Below, piece after piece: positions 21,459 through 33,344 of a stretch of DNA of 64,000 bases. Source of the DNA: Megaustenia siamemsis (Eukaryota; Mollusca; Gastropoda; Stylommatophora; Ariophantidae); contig JAVIAB010000101.1 of NCBI GenBank assembly GCA_032433765.1, positions 66,619,140 to 66,683,139 of the forward strand. The letters run 5' to 3'. The position numbers and the translations under genes were made by a program. The stretch's first letter is position 1, and the number at the start of each line of letters is the position of its first letter. The notes below the pieces were generated by a model. The model was not told the DNA's origin, did no database searches, and saw only the letters and a list, made by a program, of their open reading frames with translations.

Positions 21459-21742
21459 GTACAGCCATGTAATGTGAAGATATCAATATGTTGTACAGCC
21501 ATGTAATGTGAAGATATCAATATGTTGTACAGCCATGTAATGTGAAGATATCAATATGTTGTACAGCCATGTAATGTGAAGATATCAATATGTTGTACAG
21601 CCATGTAATGTGAAGATATCAATATGTTGTACAGCCATGTAATGTGAAAATATCAATATGTTGTACAGCCATGTAATGTGAAGATATCAATATGTTGTAC
21701 AGCCATGTAATGTGAAGATATCAATATGTTGTACAGCCATGT
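21459..21742. repeat. 34-bp minisatellite, eight copies
   Basis: Unit gtacagccatgtaatgtgaa gatatcaatatgtt, 34 bp, almost identical in all copies. The array ends with gtacagccatgtcgacagtt, which is half of the neighbouring 57-bp unit, so it probably arose inside that unit. Confidence 0.93.
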
Positions 21743-21894
21743 CGACAGTTCATGTAAATAAAGTTGTTTGATTGACGACAACTGGTTGATTGATTCCACT
21801 TCGTTAAAAGTCATCGCGGCGGTAAGCCTATAACATGAGTGGTTCTGGTTCACCAACCCTGGCGCAAGCCATCGCGGCGGTAAGCCTATAACAG

Positions 21895-22156
21895 GCACAT
21901 ACACAAAATCGAAGACGATGTCGCTCTATAGGACACACACTGCGGAAGACAACTGAGAGTATTACACAAAAGACACTTTTTTTAGAATCCCCAAGGACAA
22001 AGGCAAAGAGGAAGACCAAATATTCTTGGAGAAGACAGATGGAAGCACGGATGAAAATGATGGGGAAGACATGGAATGATCTTAAAAGAATGGCAAGAAA
22101 CAGTAGTTGCTTGGAAAGTATTTGTTGAAGACATATGCTCCACAGGGGGCTACAAT
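21895..22156 (+). mobile_element. LINE-B 3' end
   Basis: Plus-strand LINE-B C-terminus and 3' end (ggcaaagaggaagaccaaat, later gacatatgctccacaggggg). It is followed directly by a TAG run. Just upstream, catcgcggcggtaagcctat occurs twice 56 bp apart (21812 and 21868). Confidence 0.8.
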
Positions 22157-22215
22157 ATAGTAGTAGTAGTAGTAGTAGTACTACTAGTAGTAGTACTACT
22201 ACTAGTAGTAGTAGT
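22157..22215. repeat. TAG/TAC trinucleotide run at a LINE-B 3' end
   Basis: About 20 units of TAG with a CTA/TAC inversion in the middle. It sits where other LINE-B copies end. Confidence 0.9.
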
Positions 22216-22567
22216 TATTGTAGTAGTATTCTAAAGAACTATATCTGTGTAATTATTTTGTGTACGTTTGATCAAAATTCAATTTCAAATGTCCGTATTT
22301 GAATGCCATAACACCGGAGCACTATTCTTCATTCTACAAAGAACCAAGAAAGCGTGTTAACATATAGACTTAGGTGCAGACACAAGTAATATTGAATGCT
22401 TGTCTGAGGTGAGCTTCTTGCGATTCTTTCTAAATTAAATATCTACGTTCACTATTTTTCTATTAGTTGCAAATTTGTTTCAAATGTGATCTTTTTTCTT
22501 CTTAGATCATTTCGAGTCATTTTAAAAAAGAGTCGAAAGTAAGTTATGGGATCTAGAAGACATCATC
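22216..22567. other. No gene recognised
   Basis: AT-rich unique sequence. Confidence 0.45.
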
Positions 22568-22722
22568 ATCTACTTCTTCTACCTTTTCAGTCCCTGTGGA
22601 GCATGTGTCTTCAACAAACACTTTCCAAGCCGTTCTGTTTCTTATTATACTTTTATGATTATTCCATGTCTTACCCATAATCTTCATCTCTATGTCGATC
22701 TGTCTTCTCCAAGAATATTAGA
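22568..22722 (-). mobile_element. LINE-B 3' fragment
   Basis: Minus-strand 3' end (acttcttctaccttttcagt, caacaaacactttccaagcc, ttgatctgtcttctccaaga-like). Abuts LINE-E on the opposite strand. Confidence 0.75.
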
Positions 22723-23010
22723 AAGAAGTATTAAAACAACTAACAATGAAAAGAGAACTACAAAATACATTTCAAACAAGACAAATTAGATGTTTGAACA
22801 ATGTTAAAAGACAAAACAGCTAGAAGTAATCTTGGTGGGGAAAATACAAGGTAAATGAGGCAGAGGTAAACCAAGACTGACATGGGCGAGTAACATCCAA
22901 AGATGGACAGATTAACCTATGATAACCTGCACCATCAAGCAAAAGAGATAGAGCAGAATGGCGCTCCATGGTAGCCAACCTTCGTTGCGGAGATGACACT
23001 CAATGATGGT
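22723..23010 (+). mobile_element. LINE-E 3' fragment
   Basis: Plus-strand C-terminus (EVLKQLTMKRELQNTF) with stops, ending in caatgatggtgatt. A further scrap at 23015-23110, minus strand, reads IPVLAFGSESWKCSRTL, a LINE thumb motif of uncertain family. Confidence 0.75.
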
Positions 23011-23257
23011 GATTATGTTTGAGGTCCTTAATTTACAATCTAAGGTCCTGGAGCACTTCCAGCTTTCACTTCCAAATGCTAGAACTGGTATCACAGTTCA
23101 GATGTTGTAAATGAAAAATGTATACTATAATCTAAGCGAAAAATTATTATTACACGTTTCAAATGCTTCTAACAAAACATATATAGTCTGATCAATTATA
23201 TCACAGTCATTGCGGGGGTTGTGTTTGGTCGTGCAACAACCTACAGCAGCTTCTGCT

Positions 23258-26200
23258 AAATCACAGTGTGATCGATCACGACGAAAATTGTAATAACGGC
23301 TACAAATCACAGTGTGAACGATCACGACAAAAGTTGTAATAGCGACGCCAAATCATAATATAAACTATCACGACGAAATGTGTAATAACGACGTCAAATT
23401 ACGGTGTGAAAGATCACGACGAATGTTGAAAAAACGACGCCAAGTCACAATGTGAACGATCACTAGGAAAGTTGCAATAACGACGCCAGATCACAATGTG
23501 AGCGATCAAAACAAAAATTATGATAACGACGCCAAATCACAGAGTGAACGATCACGACGAAAGTTTTAATAACGACGCCAAATCACATTGTGAACAATCA
23601 CGACGGAAGTTGTGATAACGACGCCAAATAACAGTGTAAAAGATCACGACGAAAGTTGAAATAGCGACGCCAAATCACAAAAGTTATCGATCACGAAGAA
23701 AGTTTAAATAACGACGCCAAATCACAATGAGAACGATCACGACGGAAGTTGTAATAACGACGCCAAATCACAATGTTATCGATCACGAAGAAAGGTGTAA
23801 TAACGGCGCCTAATCACAATGTTAACGATCACGACGAAAGTTTTAATAACTTTGCCAAATCACAATCTTGAATGATCACGGCGAAAAGTTGTAATAACGA
23901 CGCCAAATCACATTGGGAACTTTCAAGACGAAAGTTGTAATAGCGACGCCAAAAACATAATATAAACTATCACGACGACAGTTGTAATAACGACGTCAAT
24001 TTACGGTGTGAAAGATCACGACGAATGTTGAAATAACGACGCCAAGTCACAATGTGAACGATCACGAGAAAAGTTGCAATAACGACGCCAGATCACAGTG
24101 TGAGCGATCAGAACAAAAAGGATGATAACAACGCCAAATCATAGTGTGAAAGATCACGAAGAAAGTTAAAATACCGACGCCAAATCACAATGTGATCGAG
24201 AACGACGAAAGTTGTAATAACGACGCCAAATCATAATATAAACTATCACGACGAAAGTTGTAATAACAACGCCAAATTACGGTGCGAAAGATCACGACGA
24301 ATGTTGAAATAACGACGCCAAGTCACAATGTGAACGATCACGAGGAAAGGTGTAATAACGACGCCTAATCACAATGTGAATGATTACGACCCAAGTTGAA
24401 ATGGCGAGGCCAAATCACAATGTGAACGATCACAACGAATCTTGTAATAGCGACTCCAAATCACAATGTTAACAATCATGACGAATGTTTTAATAGCGAC
24501 GCCCAATTACAATATGAAAGATCACGACGAATATTGTAATATAGAGGCCAAATCACAATGTGAACGATCACGATGAAAGTTGTATCAACGTCGCCAAAAC
24601 GCAGTGTGAACGATCACGACGAATGTTGTAATAGCGTTGCCAAATCACAATGTTATCGATCACGACGAAAGCTATTATAACAATGCCAAATCACAATGTG
24701 AACGATAACGACAAATGTTGTTATAACGACGCCAAAATCGCAGTGTGAACGATCACGACGAAAGTTGTAATAGCTACGCCAAATCACAATGTTATCGATC
24801 GCGACGAAAGTTGTAACACCGACGCCAAATCACAATGTTAAAGATCACGACAAAAGTTGTAATAACGACGCCAATCACAATGTGTACGATCACGGAGGAG
24901 GTTGTAATAACGACGTCAAATCACAATGTGAACCATCACGACGAAAGTTGTAATAACGACGCCAAATCACAATGTGAACGGTCACGAGGAAATTTGCAAC
25001 AACGGTTATCAAAACATAAATTATGATAACGACGCCAAATCACAGAGTGAACGATCACGACGAAAGTATTAATAACGACGCCAAATCACATTGTGAACGA
25101 TCACGATGGAAGTTGTGATAACGACGCCAAATCACAGTGTTATCGATCACAAAGAAAGGTGTAATAACGACGCCAAATCACAATATGAACGATGAAGACG
25201 AAAGTTATAATAACAACGCCAAATTACAATGTGAACGATCACGACGAAAGTTGTAATAGCGACGCCAAATCATAATGTGAACGATTACGACGGAAATTGT
25301 AATAACGACGCCAAATGACAGTGTGAACGATCACGACGAAAGTTGAAATAGCGAGGCCGAATCCCAATATTATCGATCACGACGAAAGCTATTATAACAA
25401 TGCCAAATCACAATGTGAACGATCACGAAGAAAGTTGAAAAAGCGACACAAAATCACAATGTTATCGATCACGACGAAAGGTGTAGTAACGACGCCATAT
25501 CACATGTGAACGATCACGACGAAAGCTATTATAACGACGCCAAATCACAATGTTAACTATCACGACGAAAATTGTAATAACGACGCCAAATCACAACGTG
25601 AACGATCTCGACGAATGTTGTAATAACGACGCCAAATCACAATGTGACCTATCAAGACGGAATTTGTAATAACGACGAGAAATCAAAGTGTGAAAAATCA
25701 CGACGAAAGTTGCAATAGCGACGCCAAATCAGAATGTAATCGATCACGACGGAAGTTTTAATACCGACGCCAAATCAAAATATGAACGATCAAGATGAAA
25801 GTTGTAATGACATTGCCAAAACGCAGTGTGAACAATCACGACGAAAAATTGTTATAGTGACGCTCAATCACAATGTTATCGATCGCGACAAAAGTTGTTA
25901 CAACGACGCCAAATGACAGTGTGAACGATCACGACGAAAGTTGAAATAGCGAGGCCGAATCCCAATATTATCGATCACGACGAAAGCTATTATAACAATG
26001 CCAAATCACAATGTGAACGATCACGACAAATGTTGTAATAGCGACGCAAAATCACAAAGTTCACAATCACGACGAAAGCTTTATTAGCGACGCCTAATTA
26101 CAATATGAACGATCACAGACGAATGTTGTAATAACAACGCTAAATCACAATGTAATCGATCACGTCAGAATTTGTTATAATGACGCCAAAACGCAGTATG

Positions 26201-28066
26201 AACGATCACGACGAAAGTTGTAATAGCGATGCCAAATCATAATGTGAACAATCATGACGGAAGTTGTAATAACGACGCCAAATCAAAGTATCAACGATCA
26301 CGAAGAAAGTTGTAGTAACGGCGCCATATCACATGTGAACGATCACGACGAAAGCTATTATAACGACGCCAAATCATAATGTTAACTATCACGACGGAAA
26401 TTTTAATAACGGCGCCAAATCACTGTGCGAACGATCACGACACAAATTGTGAAAGCCTCGCCAAATCACAATGTGAACGATCACGAAGAAAGTTGTAATA
26501 ACGACGCCAAATCCCAACGTGAACGATCGCGACGAATGTTGTAATAACGACGCCAAATCACAATGTGACCTATCAAGACGGAATTTGTAATAACGACGAG
26601 AAATGAAAGTGTGAAAAATCACGATGAAAGTTGCATTAGTGACGCCAAATCCCAATGTAATCGATCACGACGAAAGTGTTAATACCGACGCCAAATCAAA
26701 ATGCGAACGATCAAGATGAAAGTTGTAATGACATTGCCAAAACGCAGTGTGAACAATCACGACGAAAAATTGTTATAGCGACGCTCAATCACAATGTTAT
26801 CGATGGCGACAAAAGTTGTTACAACGACGCCAAATCATAATGTGAACGATCACGACTAAAGTTGTAATAACGACGCCAAATCACAAGGTGAACGATCACA
26901 ATTAAAGCTGTAATAATGACGCCAAATCACAATGTGAACGATCACGAAACGAAAGTTGTAATAACGACGCCAAACCTCATTGGGAACTATCAAGACGAAA
27001 GTTGTTATAGCAAGGCAAAATTACAATGTGATCGATCATGAAGAAAGTTGTAATGACGACGCCAAATCACAGTGTCAACGATCACGACGGAAGTTGGAAT
27101 AACGACGCCAAATCATAATATAAACTATCACGACGAAAGTTGTAATAACAACGCGAAATTACGGTGTGAAAGATCACGACGAATGTTGAAATAACGACGC
27201 CAAGTCACAATGTGAACGATCACGAGGAAAGTTGCAATAACGACGACAGATCACAATGTGAGCGATAAAAACAAAAATTATGATAACGACGCCAAATCAC
27301 AGAATGAACGATCACGACGAAAGTTTTAATAACGACGTCAAATCACATTGTGAACAATCACGACGGAAGTTGTGATAACGACGCAAAGTCACAATGTGAT
27401 CGATTACCACGAAAGTTGTAATAACGACGCCAATTCACAATGTGAACGATCACGACGAATGTTGTAATAGCGACGCCAAATCACAATCTGAACGATCACG
27501 ACGAAAGTTTTAATAACGACGCCAAAATACATTGTGAACAATGACGACGAAAGTTGCAATAACGATGCCAAGTCTCAGTGTTAACGATAACGACGAATGT
27601 TGTAACAGCAACGCTAAATCACAATGTGATGGATGACGATGAAAGTTGTAATAACGATTCCAAATCACAATGTGAATGATCACGACGGATGTTGTAAAAA
27701 CAACGCGAAATCGCAGTGTGAACGATATGGACGATGGTTGTAATATCCACGCCAAATCACAATGTGATCGATCATGACGAAAGTTGTAATAACGACGCAA
27801 AATCTCAATGTGACCGATCACGACGAAAGTTGAAATAGCGAGGCCATATCACACTGTTATCGAGCACAACGAAAGTTATAATAACGAAGTCAGATATCAA
27901 TATGAGTGATCACGACGAAAGTTGTGATAACGACGCCAAATCACAATGTGATCAATCACGACGAAAGTTGTAATAACGACGCCAAATCACACTGTGATCG
28001 ATCACGATGAAAGTTGTAATAGCGATGTCAAATCACAATGTGAACGATCACGACGAAAGATGTAAT
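23258..28066. repeat. 46-bp satellite, about 104 copies, 4.8 kb
   Basis: The unit runs gttgtaataacgacgccaaa tcacaatgtgaacgatcacg acgaaa, 46 bp. Divergence between copies is high, with frequent single substitutions and 1-2 bp indels, unlike the clean arrays elsewhere. Each unit has tcacaatgtga, which is nearly its own reverse complement, and many copies read gtgatcgatcac, a perfect 12-bp palindrome. The unit length is not a multiple of 3, and open frames are short. No spacer-like unique sequence lies between units. Confidence 0.95.
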
Positions 28067-28470
28067 TAGATAATGAACGACGTAAAAATGGCAAGATATC
28101 GGTCACCACTACAGGTTTCATTGCAAAACATTCCAGTTCATTGTTCTTTGAATCTCTTAGGCAAGAACGTCACTACATGTTAATAATAAACCACTGGGGG
28201 GAGGGGGGGAATTGAGAGAATATTACGCTAATTGTAGGCAAATGTTGAGATGAAAGTATACTATTATATATATATGTATATATTATGTGCCACCAATATA
28301 TATAATGCTATAAATATTAGACTAGAGTAAGTTATGGAACTTTACCGGTTTTCTTAAGGATGAATTGGTATTTACACCCTTCGTTGAGGCTTCCGGTGTG
28401 TGACTGTGCTGGCAACACGACACAATTTTCGATGGGAGTCAAATTTAAGTTACAAGTGAATGTCAATGCC
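28067..28470. other. No gene recognised
   Basis: Satellite flank with a G run (28195-28210) and a TATATATATG stretch near 28265. Confidence 0.45.
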
Positions 28471-28735
28471 CGTAGAAAAAAAATTCAAGCGTTCTTGTGT
28501 TATTTCAAATATAGAACAACTACAACTTAAATGGTTTGGCCACCAGGTCAAAATAAATGCTCACCAATCACCATCAAGGGCGTTCTTCTCGAGAATGCAT
28601 GGAAAAATACCAAGAGGAAGACCCAGAAGAAGATGGATAGATGCAGTGACAGAGACATTTAACAACAAAGGAAAATCACTAATTCAAACAATTCGAGCAG
28701 CACAAGAACGACAAATGATATAAACCACGATACCT
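28471..28735 (+). mobile_element. LINE-G C-terminal fragment
   Basis: The frame 28460-28723 (87 residues) reads LQLKWFGHQVKINAHQSP and later GKIPRGRPRRRWIDAV, the typical zinc-poor C-terminal end of an RT of RTE-like LINEs. It differs from families A to F. Only one copy is present. No RT core, no visible target duplication. Confidence 0.7.
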
Positions 28736-29054
28736 TTTAGGTATCAGTGAAAGAGAAAAGAGAAAGTAGAAGAAGCTGAGCATGACACATTCATACTCTA
28801 AAATGTGCTATAGTTGTCTAGACAGACAGAGAGACAGACAGCTAGAAGCCAACTTCTATCATAAAAGAGCAACTCAACGAATACATTGAAACAATTGTTT
28901 AATTGTATGACCAGAGAGAAAAAGTAAAATGTAGTCTATGCATCAATAAACCATAACGCTGTAAAGAGAAACGTTTTTTTAAATGAAAATGTCATAGATA
29001 GAAAATGTAGAGAGCAAAAAAAAGGAGCACTTGAAATATCGCATCTAGAAATGA
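28736..29054. other. No gene recognised
   Basis: No coding signature. Confidence 0.45.
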
Positions 29055-29064
29055 GCGAAATTAT

Positions 29065-29712
29065 CATCATCATGTGCCATACCGATTGGCGTAGGTGATC
29101 ATGTCCCTCCACAATCTTTTATCTACAGTGCATCGTATCAGTTCTGTTGTTGGCTGTTTTCCATGCCATGACACCAAGCTATCCAGTATTTTCTCTCTTT
29201 GTCGTCCACGATCTCTCTTTCATTTTATTTTGCCAGTTGTAACCAAGTATTCCAACTTTCCTCTTTTCATGATGTGCCCGAAAAATGTTGATTGCTTCTT
29301 TCTGATGTTTTTTAAGAGCTCCCTTTTTGTGTTGGCATCTTTGAGAACTTGCTCATTGGTCTTTTTAGCTGTCCAGGGAACTTTCAACATTCTTCTGAGA
29401 AATCCCATCTCTGTGGCCTCTAATCGTCTTTTCATTTGTTTGTCTATTGTCCATGATTCGCTTCCATAGGTCAGAATTGGTTCTATATAGCACCGATGAA
29501 CTCGCTTTCTCATTTTATTGACATAGATTTGTTGCATAAGATATTTTTCATTTTCTTAAATGCTATTTTGGCCTGAGCTATTCTGCTTTTTATTTATGTG
29601 GTGCATCTCCCATCTTATGTAATTATTGTGACCATATATTTGAAACGTTACACTTGTTTCAGATTTTATCTCGTTTATTTTTATGCTCCATGATGGTGAT
29701 GATTGTTTCTTG
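29065..29712 (-). mobile_element. LINE-C, 5'-truncated, with target-site duplication
   Basis: Minus-strand LINE-C with a 10-bp direct repeat gcgaaattat at 29055-29064 and 29713-29722. The frame 29537-29220 reads VNKMRKRVHRCYIEPILTYGSESWTIDKQMKRR and FFGHIMKRGKLEYLVTTG. The ATC tail is short (three units). Confidence 0.9.
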
Positions 29713-29934
29713 GCGAAATTATATATCTCTTCAAAAATGCAGTTCGAACGAAGTGAAAAAGAAAAAAGAGAAATAAATGCGAAAAACGTTTTATAATGAA
29801 AAGTGGAGAGAAATCTGGACAGATTTTGTAGCAACAGAATGTGTTCTATTTTATTGATCGAGATTTACCTTTTCTTATTTCCTAGTACGGTAATGTAGGA
29901 GAGGTAGGTTATGTGAATCAACAGAACACTTTCT

Positions 29935-30125
29935 ATCGTTCTTACTTTATTTATTTCATTCTCTCAATCTCTTTCTTTCTATCATTTTTTTTTCTTTTTT
30001 ACCTTTTCTATGTCTGTCTTCTTTCTCTTTCTCTTTCTGTCTTTCTTTTTTTCTTTCTCCTTTTATCTTTCTTGCTGTCTTTCTTCCATTTTACTTTCAT
30101 TCTTCACTTTCTCTTGTACCCATTC
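29935..30125. repeat. Polypyrimidine tract
   Basis: About 190 bp almost wholly of T and C on the plus strand, mostly TTTC words. Such tracts can form triplex DNA, but nothing here shows a function. Confidence 0.8.
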
Positions 30126-30439
30126 ATGTGTTGAGCGTTATATAAAATTCGGAAACATCTTACTGGGAATTAAAAAAAAAATAACACTATATTTTGAAAT
30201 GTGAATTGTAAATGCCTTTAATATTGCTTTCCTTCGTTCCCATGTCAAAACTCAACTGTCATTGCTTCCAATCATTGGTGAAATCAAGTCTGAGGGGACA
30301 GAATGTGCATCACACACAAACACTCAACTATGAGTATAAGACATAATATGTGTGGTCTGTAGTTAAACCAAAGCCCATTCTTCGTATTAATGAGTGATAA
30401 CACACAGATATATTATATTTATACATATATAATAGAAAC

Positions 30440-30870
30440 ACGAAACATGTTTCTTAAATGTTATGTAGAGCCATTCTTAACATATGGATGTGAATCATGG
30501 ACAACAGAACAACATACAGGCAATTCGCTGGAGGCTGTAGAAATGTAGTTTTACAGAAGAATATTGAGAATACCATGGAATAAGAGTAATACAAACGTTC
30601 TGAAAGTGACCTAAGCAAAAAGGAGAGCTAATGAAAAATATTTGGAAGATGAAATCACCAATTTTTTGGCCACGTATTGAGAAGAGAACAGCTTTGAATA
30701 TATTCACAACCGGAAACGTTGAGGGACAAAGAGATAGAGGAAGCAAAAAGAGAAAAGATACCAGACAGCTTAAGAGAATGGCTCGACAGAAGGTCAACAA
30801 CAGAAATGATAAATTACTGTCGGGATCGAAAGTTGTGTAGGCAACTTGGCGTGTTACGTAATGATGATAT
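30440..30870 (+). mobile_element. LINE-D 3' fragment
   Basis: Plus-strand copy with FLKCYVEPFLTYGCESW-like thumb at 30450-30510, then the LINE-D end (caacagaaatgataaattac, gtaatgatgat). Stops and shifts. Upstream 30126-30439 holds nothing recognisable. Confidence 0.75.
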
Positions 30871-31077
30871 ATATGTATAATCTCAAATGTATATCCTTCC
30901 CAGGTCACAATCGGTTTACACGAAGTAAGTAATACGTTGCATCTCTGTAGACGGAGGGCTAATGATGGAATAGTAGTTGTAGTAGTGAATTAATTGTTGT
31001 GAAGCTCTCGGTCACTACCTCTCAAGTTTTGCTTTTTCCCAGCTGTCACTTTTGGCTCCCTGTAGACTAGGAACTGA

Positions 31078-31616
31078 AATAAACCAAAAAATAGGAATGG
31101 CAAAAATTGATTGTAATGTCATGAAGAATATACTAATATCAAAACAAATAATACCAGGGCTAAAACTATGAATAGCAAAATGTTATGTCTTCTCAACATT
31201 CCTATATGGTGCAGAAACATGGACATTAGAGAAGAAAACAGAACAGAGAATTGAAGCCTTTTAAATATAGATATATAGAAGAATATGTAGAATTGGATGG
31301 AAGGAAAAGAAAATAAACTATGAAGTCTTGAAAAAAACTAAAAATGAAAAGAGAACTACTAAACACAATTCAAACAAGACAAATGCGATTTTTGCGTCAT
31401 GTTAAAAGACACAACCGCCTACTAAAAGTAAACCTGGAGGGAAAAATATAAGGTGAAAGAGGCAGAGGCAGATCAAAACTAACATGAATGAATAACATCT
31501 AAAGTTGGACAAATCAGCATATGACAACCTGCACTATCAAAGCAAGAGACAGAGCAGAATGGCGCTCTATGGTAGCCAACCTTCGTTGTGGATATGGCAC
31601 TCGATAATGATTATGA
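31078..31616 (+). mobile_element. LINE-E, 5'-truncated, with 15-bp target-site duplication
   Basis: The perfect repeat tagactaggaactga at 31063-31077 and 31617-31631 fixes both ends. The insert reads FLYGAETWTLEKKTEQRIEA, then the LINE-E C-terminus, with several stops. The tail is tcgataatgattatga. Confidence 0.93.
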
Positions 31617-31894
31617 TAGACTAGGAACTGATATTTTCTGTAATCCGTTTTTCCTAGATAGCCGTGTAATAAGAAAATGACTTTTCAAGCCGAGATGTCC
31701 AATTCTCAAAACAAATACAAACAAAATCTCTACTGCATTGCTTGATTGGGGCCTGGGTTAAGGGAGAACACTAGAGCGTTGAGTACACCAACACACTCTA
31801 GCCACAATGAGACTAAGTAGCAAAAACTATCAACGCTTGTCCCTAACCTACGCGAAAATGTATTTGTGCCTTGGACGGTTCGACTGACCTTCAC

Positions 31895-32240
31895 GATTAA
31901 TCACACTTCAACGGACACAACTTATGATTAAATCACACTTCAACGGACACAACTTATGATTAAATCACACTTCAACGGACACAACTTATGATTAAATCAC
32001 ACTTCAACGGACACAACTTATGATTAAATCACATTTCAACGGACACAATTTATGATTAAATCACACTTCAACGGACACAACTTATGATTAAATCACACTT
32101 CAACGGACACAACTTATGATTAAATCACATTTCAACGGACACAATTTATGATTAAATCACACTTCAACGGACACAACTTATGATTAAATCACACTTCAAC
32201 GGACACAACTTATGATTAAATCACATTTCAACGGACACAA
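31895..32240. repeat. 32-bp minisatellite, about 11 copies, with 96-bp higher order
   Basis: Unit atgattaaatcacacttcaa cggacacaactt, 32 bp. Most copies read cacttc...aactt. From about 32000 every third copy reads catttc...aattt, giving a 96-bp higher-order period repeated about three times. Confidence 0.93.
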
Positions 32241-33344
32241 CAAATTAATGGTTGTTCAGAATCTAGGACGTGCAGTGTTTTTCCTTTGACTACTTCACCC
32301 AAAAATGTGGATACATGTGGTATGTGTTATACATAACTAGAAAGTGAAATGGATACATAAAATGAAAATAGCAATATATGTATGCTATGAGATTATTTGA
32401 AGGAAGTATATTTTTAAAAAAATATAAAATATTCAAATTAGATAATTTTAATTCAAAATATCGTAATTCACTTACCTTCTCCCATGTTTAGAAGTGTTGC
32501 TATCCATTTATCTTAGGATGTGATACAATATAATTCAAATTCCCCTAAAATATAATTATGTGATGAAATTATGTCCACAAATAACGAAATTATGTACAAT
32601 TTTGTAAATGACCCCAGAATGAAAAATAGGACAACTTTAGATGACGTAACAACAATATTATTTACAAGTCAAGTTTATTAATTTTATTTACACAACTGGA
32701 CTTATTTTGTGTGATATGCCTCAAAGTACCAGTTTCGTTATCAGAAATATTACCACTCGACTCATCTGAGGCACTGATAGTGCTGGAATAGAAGGCACCC
32801 ACTAGCTAGACCTAAGCCAGATCGTCTTGGTTTTTTAGCATTACTATTACTAATAGTACGATATGACTATCGCCATTATCACAACAAAATTATTATCCGA
32901 GTCTAAATGCTATGAATACTCTATTTCTAAATCAATAGCAAGGTTTCAAACATAGATCTAGTTTGTTCTGGGCTATATCGTTATGGTTGACTGCAAGAAG
33001 TACCAACAGTGGGGGTGGCCATTATGTGACAGAAATTTTAAGAAACAAACAACAAATATAAATTAACAATTTTCTAACGTTGAAACTCCACAACCACGAA
33101 GGAAGTGAGAACTCTCCTACATCCGAAAACCAATTATTGGTTGAAATTAAAGCCACAAATCAGTGAAAACGAAACACATATTAAGCTACATTCGTCAAAG
33201 GCCGAATTTTCGGCGAATAGTTAGAAATAATCACCTTTTATCAAACCGACGTCTCGGATAATAGTCCTGAAAGAGTTAAGGAAGTCGTAGAAAAAGCTTA
33301 GCGTCAACAGCGTTTTGTTAATTGCCACCACCGATGTGTTTGGT
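32241..33344. other. No gene recognised
   Basis: AT-rich unique sequence, 1.1 kb, between the 32-bp array and the 3' end of LINE-F. No motif or splice pattern recognised. Confidence 0.5.

Noticed and set aside
23258..28066. Possible CRISPR array
   Set aside because: Units are contiguous and variants of each other, with no unique spacers, no cas genes and a eukaryotic context. The same holds for all other arrays in the window.
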